Shown here in pieces: positions 56,887-64,000 of a DNA stretch of 64,000 nucleotides. Source of the DNA: Haberlea rhodopensis (Eukaryota > Streptophyta > Magnoliopsida > Lamiales > Gesneriaceae). The translations under genes were made by a program, and so were the position numbers. Under the pieces are notes generated by a model, which was not told where the DNA came from, made no database searches, and saw only the letters and a program-made list of their open reading frames with translations. Location of the stretch: NCBI GenBank assembly GCA_907163345.1, contig CAJQUN010000021.1:124001-188000 (forward strand). The letters run 5' to 3'. Positions within the stretch are counted from its first letter, which is position 1; each line of letters starts with the position of its first letter.

Positions 56887-58130
56887 TGTTGGAACCGCAG
56901 AGGAGGGGGGGGGAGGGGGTGAATGAGGTTCCTTGGCTACTTTAGCTTTTTAAAATGATTTTGCAAAATAAAAGAGTTTGTGCTTGCGGAAGGCTTAAGT
57001 CAATCAATAAATAAATAAAATGAATAAGTAAATAAATGCGTAATGAAATAAAGCGGTAAATGACACAAGGATTTGTTATAGAAGTTCGGCGATGAATCGC
57101 CTACGTCTCCTCTTCCCGGCTAGATAACTTCCAACCGAGGTTCCACTATAACGAATGATCTTGGCCTTGAGGGCTCCAAGCCACGATACAACTCTTCCCG
57201 AGTACACAAAGCTCTTCACGAGCACAACACTCTTCACGATTCTTCTTGGCCTTAAGGGCTCCAAGGATAGCCACACAAAAACTCTTCCCGAGTTACCAAC
57301 ACTCTTCACGAGTCTTCTTGGCCTTAAGGGCTCCAAGGATAGCCACAACACATGCACCAACTTTACTTGTTGATGGCTTTACAATTTCCAACTTGCGTCG
57401 GTGTTGGAGGATCTTACAATAAACTCAACAAACACCTTCACGGTGTACCAACACGAAGAAAACAAGACTCTGACAAAATAAAAGAATCACAAACTCCAAT
57501 ACAACACAAATGTATGGAGATTGCAATGTTATATGAATTTTGAATAAGCAAAGCTTTGTAGAAGTTTGTAGGCTTGTTTCTTATCTTCAAAATGCTCCAA
57601 AGCATCCATATTTATAGTGTAGGAGGCCCCCTAGGCTCCTACTAGCCGTTGCTACACATAAGGCTGAAATCACTCCTCGATCGCCTCGGACATCGCCTCA
57701 GGCGATCACCATCACCGCGCCAACGGTCACCATAATGCATGCATCGCCTCAGGCGATGGGTCGATTGGCTCAGGCAATCAATTACACAAATCAATGTTGT
57801 AGCCTCAGCAGCTCAAAATTTTCCATCGCCTCAGGCGTTCAAGCCATCGCCTCGGGCGAACTCCCCCTGCGCGCGAGCCTCGGCGTCGCCTCTGTCGATG
57901 TGCGTGGTGATGCCCCACCTGGCTGTCATCGCCTGGGGCGATGATCACCATCGCCTAAGGCGATCCAGCCCAGACTTTGCACACATTATTTTCTTCATTC
58001 AATCAATACACCTGTACACTAAGTAGACACATTAGTATAACAAACACAAGTTTTGTTGATCATCAAAACTCAAAAATAATCCGGAGATAAATTAAAGCAT
58101 TAAACACACCCATGCGTTTAAGGCTCAACA
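56887..58130 (-). repeat. E2 5' LTR
   Basis: 1244 bp. Hairpin block at 57081-57109; quasi-palindrome array at 57680-57965 with fewer units than the 3' LTR. The start holds an extra G-run (near 56902-56917). Confidence 0.9.
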
Positions 58131-58340
58131 TGACTTCCTGAAAAGATCCAATCAAGCATGCCTCGATATTACTCATGTCACATCGGAGATACTCATCAAC
58201 GCCTTTCTTCAAGGGCTACGAGAAGGAGATCTTTTCATATCTCAACCACATTCTGATTATGACGAGCTGCTGGGAAGAGCTTCTAAGTATATCAACTTAG
58301 AAGAAGCCAAAAAAATGAACAAAGAAAAGATGTAAAACCA
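58131..58340 (+). pseudogene. Element F gag, second part
   Basis: Continues the gag reading frame cut at 53201: FLKRSNQACLDIT, then INAFLQGLREGDLF and YINLEEAKK, to a stop at about 58333. The reading frame across the insertion point fits the conserved LRDFLKR phrase of Tat gags. Confidence 0.72.
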
Positions 58341-58864
58341 GGAAATGAGCCAAATATGAGGGATAAACACCTCGAACAGCCGAAACGGAGTTTCGAGCAG
58401 TACCTCTCGATGAGACCTCCACGGGAGGTGGCCAAGAATCAAAGAAGGCCGAAGAGAGGTCGAGGAGGACAATCGAGGAGTATATTTATGCTTGAAGAGG
58501 AGTTAACAGATCTTGGGGAAGGCAAGAACCCATGATGGACCAGTTTTAAAAAATACACCCCCTTTGAACAATGCAAATCTCGGAAGGGGAGCGCCCAAGC
58601 CAGTACCATGGGAATAGAGGAGAAAGGCAAGAAGAAAATGATGTTCATGCAAACCGAGGGACCATACACATGATCTCTGTGTGAATGTCAGGAGGAAGTT
58701 CTAACCAAGCAAGAAAGAGCTATGCTCGAAAATTGCAGGTTATGTCAATCACACCAGAGAACGCCCCGGCAGGCGTCCATTGCTTTTGGACCCGAGGATC
58801 TACAGGGGGTGCAATTTCCCCATGACGATGCACTAATTTTATATGCCAAAATAGCTAATATAAT

Positions 58865-59365
58865 GTGCAGATGATTTTTATCGATACTGAAAGTTCAGTC
58901 GACGTGCTCCTTTTAAACACGTTGGCCCAAATGCAGCTGGGGAGCGTACCTATGCAAAGGGTAAATACTTTTTTGCATGGATTTACGGGAGAGGTCATAA
59001 GTCTGGTGGGACAAGTTTCACTACCAGTCACGATGGGAGAAGAGTCGAGGATGAATATAAAGATGATTAATTTTCTGGTGGTGGACACCCCTTCTTCGTA
59101 TAATATCATTCTGGGTCGACCAGCCTTGATTACGTTTCAAGCAGTGGCGTCCACTTATCATTTGACGATGAATTTCCCTGTGGGAGTGGAGGTCGGACAA
59201 GTTCGATGGAATCATACTTCCTCGAGGAAGTGTTATGTTCAGGAGCTGGTGCATGAAAAGTTGAAAAAGAATGAGGGGGAGAGCCTTGGAGCATGTGGTA
59301 AAAGAAGAAGAGGAGGAAATGACCGAGGAAAGAATAGCCCCAGTGGAAGAGTTCCTAACTATTGA
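58865..59365 (+). pseudogene. Element F protease region
   Basis: Retropepsin-like segment. The catalytic DTG is changed: FIDTESSVDVLLL, with Glu in place of the invariant Gly, so the protease should be inactive. Downstream are LPVTMGEESRMNIKMINFLVVD and YNIILGRPALITFQAVASTYHL, typical for the family. The open frame runs to TGA at 59363. Confidence 0.75.
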
Positions 59366-59449
59366 ACTGGGTCACCCAACTAAAACAACAAAAGTGGGTT
59401 CGCAATTGAAACCAGGAATAAAAGAAAAAGTGAATGTCTAAACAGTAAT

Positions 59450-60811
59450 GTGGACGTATTCGCATGTAGTACCAATGACTTGACTGGAATATCGCCAGAG
59501 GTCGCCGACCATCACCTCAATATGGAGCATGATGCTCGGGCCATCAAGCAGAAGAGAAGACATTTCGAACTCGAGAAAGACACCGTCATTGCTCAGCAAG
59601 TGAATGAATTGCTAAAAGGTGATCATATCAAGGAAACCAGCTTCCCAACGTGGCTCTCGAATGTGGTTCTTGTACTGAAGTCAGGAGACAAATGACGAAT
59701 GTGTGCAGATTTTCGGGACGTGAACAAAGCTTGTCCAAAAGATTGTTATCCTCTGCCGAGGATTGATCAACTGGTAGACTCCACCACTGGACATGAACTA
59801 CTATGCCTAATGGATGAGTGCCAAGGATATCATCAGATCCCTTTGGCCCGAGAAGATCAACCTAAAGTTAGCTTTCTCACGGCCAGATGAACTTTTTGTT
59901 ACGTGGTTCTGCCATTCGGACTCAAAAATGCAGGAGCCACTTATCAAAGGTTGAGGTTAAGATATTCAAAGATCAGATTGGATGGAATGTTGAAGTGTAT
60001 GTAGATGATGTTCTCATCAAAAGCAAGAGAGCATTAGATTTGGTACGTGATATGGAGGAAGTTTCAGCAGCTTGCGAAAATATGGCATGGAGTTAAATCC
60101 TGCTAAATGCACATTCGGGATTCACAGTGGAAATTTTTTAGGGTACATGGTTACTGAAAGGGGTGTTGAAGCCAATCCCGAGAAGATAAGAGTGCTTCAA
60201 GAAATGATTCCTCCTCGGACGCTAAATGAAGTACAAAGACTAGCAGGACAAATAGCTGCTTTGAGCAGGTTCATATCCCGATCAGCTGATCGGAGCATAC
60301 CATTCTTCAAACACGATGACAAGGAGCTCGGTTCGAGTGGAATGCTCAATGTCAAAAGGCTTTTGAGGACTTGAAGAAGTATCTGACGGAGTTGTCGTTG
60401 ATGAACAAACCTGAGCACAATGAGACCCTCCTCATATATCTATATGTGGCCGAGGAGGTCATTGGCTCAGTCTTGGTCAAAGAAAAAGCTGGGCAACAAT
60501 TACCCGTGTATTATGTAAGCCGAGCATTACATGGGGCCGAGCAAAGATACACTGAGGTCGAAAAATTGGCTTTGGCCCTTATAACCACTTCCAGGAGACT
60601 TCGGCCATACTGTTTATCCCATTCTATTGTGGTATTGACCACTACTCCATTAGAACAATTGTTATCAAAAGCAAAAATCTCTGGAAAAATGGTGAAGTGG
60701 GCTACCAAACTCAGTGAGTTTTACATATCAGCTCCGAACTACTATCAAAGCTCAAGCCCTATCATATTTTCTGGTAGAGATGGCCCATATGCCCGAAGAG
60801 AAATGATGTAA
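59450..60811 (+). pseudogene. Element F reverse transcriptase and RNase H, broken
   Basis: Fragments in sequence: FELEKDTVIAQQVNELLK...WLSNVVLVLK (59565-59690), stop TGA at 59693, MCADFRDVNKACPKDCYPLPRIDQLVD, a stop at 59888, a frame change, VYVDDVLIKSK near 59995 (the YVDD catalytic motif survives), NPAKCTFGI..GNFLGYMVTERG and LNEVQRLAGQIAALSRFISRSAD. The RNase H part follows from 60371 (LLIYLYVAEEVIGSVLV, YTEVEKLALALI). At least two stops and two frameshifts. Confidence 0.8.
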
Positions 60812-61227
60812 TCTTTTTGTGGATGGATCTGTTACTCAGTCCGAAAGTGGTGCGTGGGTGGTTCTTATTAGTCCCGATGTGGAGGAGATAAAAGTTGCCA
60901 TCCAGTTCGGTTTCATTTCTCAAACAATGAAGCTGAATTCGAGGCTCTAATTTTGGGGCTCTTAATAGCACTTGACGCAGAAGATAGCAATGTTTATGGA
61001 TTCAATGCTCGTGGTACAACAATTAATGGTGTATATAAAGTGAAGGAAGAGAAGTTGAAGAGGTATGTTGAAACTGCTTTCAAGAAACCAAACTGACGCA
61101 AGTTCCTCGAGAAGAGAATAACCGAGCCGATGAGTTGGCAAAACTGGCTAGTTCAATGCACGAGTGGAAAAAATAGAAGTGTGCTGGTACAATAGCTCTT
61201 GATCTCTCATAGATCTGTCAATAGTAT

Positions 61228-62270
61228 ATGAGTCTTGGGTCATGCATCATGGGAGATTGTAGAGAACACATCATTAAGTTTTTGAAGAATAATGATATCC
61301 CATCTGATCTGAAAGAAGCAGCTCGGGTGAAAAGAACTGGGAATCGGTTCGTGTTGATAGAAGGAAAATTGTTGAAGAAGGGCTTCTCGGTCCTTTTTTT
61401 ACTCTGTGTTTCTAACCAAGAAGGAGAATACTTTTTGAAAGAAGTTCATAAAGGTTGTTGTGGTAATCACTTGGGTGCAAGCATGGTATACCAAAAAACA
61501 AACCGAGCTAGATACTATTGGCCTACCATGAAGACAGACGCTGAAGATATTGTCAGAAAATGCAGTAAGTGCCAAAAACATGCCAATTTATCACACGTAC
61601 CAGTGGAAGTCCTTAATAGCAGCATCACTTCTTGTACTTGTTATCGATGGGGAAGGGATATCGTGGGATCTTTCCCCCCCAGCATCTGAATAAAGGAAGT
61701 TTCTTTTAGTCGCGGTTGAGTACTTCACCAAGTGGGTGGAAGCCGAACCCCTTGCCAAGATCACCGAGGACGAAGTGATTAAGTTCTTGTGGAAGAACAT
61801 AGTATGCCAGTTCGGAATACCTAGGAAATTGGTCTCGGATAATGGAAGACAATTTCAGGGGAAGAGAGTTCAAGATTGGTGCAAGGATATGCAAATTACA
61901 CAAGTTTTCACCTCAGTAGCTTATCCTCAATCCAATAGACAAGCTGATGAGACGAATCGAATCCTATTACATGGGATTAAAACCAGACTGGAAGGAGTGA
62001 GATGAGCATGGGTTGATGAATTACCAGGTCTATTATGGGCATACCGAACTACACCACGAATATCTACAGGGGAAACTTCATATAACTTGGTGTATGGTTC
62101 GGAGGCCCTGATCCCCGCTGAAATCAATATAGAGTCACTTCGGGTACAACATTATGATCCTGAAAAGAATGAGGAGGCGAGAAAATTAGAACTAGATGAG
62201 GTGGACCTATTGAGAGAAAGAGCCGCTGCACGCACTGAAATTGTACAAAATAAGAATCACTAACGCTTAT
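61228..62270 (+). pseudogene. Element F integrase, broken and catalytically altered
   Basis: An N-terminal zinc-binding HHCC domain is recognisable (EVHKGCCGNHLGA..., then CSKCQKHA). The core domain has VAVEYFTKWVEAEP, where the first catalytic Asp of the DDE triad is Glu; VSDNGRQF, with the second Asp kept; and QSNRQADETNR, where the expected Glu is Asp. Stops lie near 61687 and 62002. The C-terminal part (WAYRTTPRISTGETSYNLVYGSEALIPAEI) is well kept. Confidence 0.78.
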
Positions 62271-62319
62271 AATCAGATGGTTCGCCCAATGGCTTTTCAA
62301 GTAAGGGATGTGGTATGAC

Positions 62320-62640
62320 GAAGAGCAAGAGATATCCCAAACAAAAAGCCCCGAACACAAATTGCCCGAAGAATAAAAAAACATGCTCGGCGTAGTGGTC
62401 AAAGGTTAACGAAAGACCCGGATTTAATGACAAATTAACCGGCGCAAACAAACGTTTAATAATGGAATGCAGATTTATCGGACACTTCTTGAGCTAATAA
62501 TACCACGATAAGAGAAGACCGTGTTCTGGATTTATCGCATGCCAATAATCGGGATCAAAACCATAAATATATGCCTATGATCTCATTGCAAATGATTGAA
62601 TTTTTCTGGGGAAAATAAGACTCCGGTCATAGTATTGTTT
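62320..62640 (+). repeat. Element F right LTR, 3' truncated
   Basis: Matches the left LTR from GAGCAAGAGATATCCC to ATAGTATTGTTTG, losing the last ~210 bp (most of R/U5). It keeps a TATA-like CCATAAATATATGCC at 62570, about 185 bp upstream of the next gene's ATG. Confidence 0.65.
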
Positions 62641-62755
62641 GTTTAATTGGAAATTTTTTTGGGGTCTGAGAAAATCCATTTGACTTTGTAGATTTCAATT
62701 TTAGCATGTAGTCTGTGCGATTTGCTAGAAAGTCTATAAATTTTTCGATTTTTTG

Positions 62756-64000
62756 ATGGATAATTCATGCCCACTGATGCTGGAGATAAGCTCCGACGAG
62801 GAGTCAGGTTTAGGAGATGTGGCTGGCGGTGGGGATGGATTTGGCGACAGGGAAGACCACGATTGGTTGTCGAAGCTATTAGGTGAGGTGGATGGAGATA
62901 AGGATGATGATTCTGATGAGGTTTTGTTTGTGAGTGAGGTGATTCCAAACCCTAAAAAGCCAAGATTACAATCTTCGAGGCCAGCCTGTGAAATTATTTG
63001 TCGTGGAGGGGATAAGGACGACGATGATTGTGTTATTTTGGATTGTGAACCCGATCAAGTCAGAGTAGTTAAGAATGATGGAGTAGATAACAATGATGGT
63101 GGTGGTGGTGATGACTCGGATGATTTGGAAATTGTGGGTGAGAAGGGTGAGGTAATGGATTCATTTTTACAAATTATGATTTGATCGAATGCTAGTTTAG
63201 TTTGCTTGGTTCATTGTTTTACATATTCAAGTTTTTTATCCCTGTTTACATCTTTTATAGGAGTTTACTTCTGTGTATTTGATAGATTAGAGGGCGTTGA
63301 TACGTGCCAAGAGATTGAAACAAAGAATGATAAGCTTGTAGGAGTCTTCCTTTGCGTATCTATGTTTCCTTCTGCGTTGTATCCGAGTTAAGTTTGTTTG
63401 TTTGGAAATTTTGCACTGGTTGCAAATTCACAACTAAGAATCATTTTCAAAATGACGAGACTTGAATATGTGGTTGCTCTTTCCTGAAAATAGTGGTGTC
63501 TGGATCAAGTATTCCAGACTTTTTCTTTTTTTAATTTTAATCTCTTTTTGTATTGGCTTACTTTGCTGACAACAAGGTAATTTCTGGTCTCAGAGAACCA
63601 AATTTCTTATGATTGCAGTTACAGAAGTTGATCTCTGCATGAAGATCATTTAAATTATAAGGCTATCAAGTAGCTGCTGCTTTATTGGCTCCAAGAGAGG
63701 ATAGTAAAAAAACCGATGAATTTTTTTTGTTGATGTGGTAGTGTATGATTGTTTTTTTATATTTAATGATTAAATTGGTTCTACTTAATACTTCGTGAAG
63801 TAGATTGAAGATCTGCATCTTCTGGAATATTGCATGTCTGAATTGTGTATCGTTTTCCATGTTCTGGATTTATAGTTGGGAATTTAAATTCATTTGATAA
63901 CTCTCAGTCATCACCGGATTACCCTTTTCATGTTCTCTCGACATAATTCAAGATAATCCATGTTCCCAAAGTGTGAGTTTCCATTCCCTCGATTATTCAT
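62756..64000 (+). CDS. Probable RPM1-interacting protein 13-like gene, first exon only
   Basis: Exon 1 is 62756 to about 63151 (132 codons, phase 0; donor GAG|GTAATGG). The protein is highly acidic: LEISSDEESG at residues 9-18, HDWLSKLL near 40, DEVLFVSEVIPNPKKPR, DDDDCVILD, and ends DDLEIVGEKGE. This order (EISSDEE, DWL..LL, a VILD block, then LEIVGEKG just before an intron) matches plant proteins annotated RIN13-like, where the next exon carries a Cys-rich ACRDYPHPRHLC-type domain. I do not find that exon in 63152-64000, so it would lie beyond the window. The start is the first ATG after the truncated LTR. Confidence in a real gene is good; the family name is from memory. Confidence 0.55.
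63152..64000. other. Presumed first intron of the RIN13-like gene
   Basis: T-rich, AT-rich sequence with short open frames (63206-63391; 63666-63860 minus) of no recognised family. It looks intronic. The acceptor is outside the window. Confidence 0.45.

Larger units (their letters stand above)
53202..58130 (-). mobile_element. Element E2: gag-only Copia element, minus orientation
   Basis: LTRs 53202-54473 and 56887-58130 are the reverse of the E1 LTRs (TGTTGGAACCG...GGCTCAACA on plus). The minus-strand primer site at 56873-56886 reads TGGTATTAGAGCC, one change from the tRNA-complementary form. The interior, 54474-56886, has gag on the minus strand and the same pol-less layout as E1. It sits inside the gag of element F; the host frame resumes at 58131. 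Flanks GGGAC and TGACT do not form a clean 5 bp duplication (one base lost or changed). Confidence 0.9.
51823..62640 (+). mobile_element. Element F: decayed Tat-type Ty3/Gypsy element, split by element E2
   Basis: The left LTR (about 51823-52358) and the truncated right LTR (about 62320-62640) share GAGCAAGAGATATCCC, AAATTGCCCGAAGAATAAAA and GGCGCAAACAAAC. The primer region TTGGCACCGTCTGTGGGAA is at 52359. Internal order gag, protease, reverse transcriptase, RNase H, integrase is that of Gypsy elements; motif style (YVDD, PFGLKNAGATYQR, FTKWVEAEPLA) is Tat-like. Stops and frameshifts break all frames. E2 inserted inside gag at 53202-58130. The outer edge of the left LTR abuts LINE sequence, so it may be incomplete. 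Confidence 0.85.

Noticed and set aside
58265..58669. Minus-strand open frames opposite element F gag
   Set aside because: Antisense to the gag/protease linker of a recognised Gypsy element, no protein features.

Overview
The window is nuclear DNA from a flowering plant, most likely a eudicot. The evidence is spliced GT-AG genes for plant-only proteins (an Aux/IAA auxin repressor, the TH2 thiamin salvage enzyme, chloroplast PSB28, an SDD1-type subtilase), AT-rich spacers, and about 35 kb of nested retrotransposons. The retroelement make-up reminds me of asterid (Lamiales-type) genomes, but I cannot prove that from the sequence.

Layout. 1-3140: AT-rich ~20 bp minisatellite whose unit flips orientation halfway. 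3141-8270: gene remnants and MITE-like DNA transposons; one hAT-type element appears to interrupt a decayed coding sequence. 8562-11641 (+): five-exon Aux/IAA gene of the IAA11/12/13 kind. 12856-15577 (-): six-exon TH2 gene, tail-to-tail with the Aux/IAA gene. 15948-19162: coding-less LTR retrotransposon with an intact 352 bp TRIM nested in one LTR. 19163-23660: degenerate MITE-like, Copia and LINE-like remnants. 24008-25268 (+): two-exon PSB28. 25574-27883 (-): intronless SDD1/SBT1.2-like protease, again tail-to-tail with its neighbour. 28214-28432: SINE with a perfect 11 bp target duplication. 28791-34232: young Ty3/Gypsy element with gag but no pol. 34491-49964: a cluster of SIRE-like Copia elements (C, D and E1, with E1 nested in D). 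51100-51822: LINE pieces in opposite orientations. 51823-62640: decayed Tat-type Gypsy polyprotein split by a second gag-only Copia copy (E2). 62756-64000 (+): first exon of a probable RIN13-like gene, starting about 115 bp after a truncated LTR.

The genes have unrelated jobs (auxin signalling, thiamin salvage, photosystem II assembly, stomatal patterning) and form no operon-like system. I found no clear new cellular system. The strongest signals are: (1) a hairpin at the same place in all eight LTRs of three Copia families, with different but still self-complementary stems; (2) LTR-internal arrays of short iterated motifs in unrelated families, including a 15 bp quasi-palindrome; (3) two independent gag-only, pol-less element families; (4) the TRIM nested so exactly that removing it restores equal LTR lengths; (5) a substitution in the phosphatase motif IV of TH2. 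Identities and distances are read by eye; no alignments or database searches were run.
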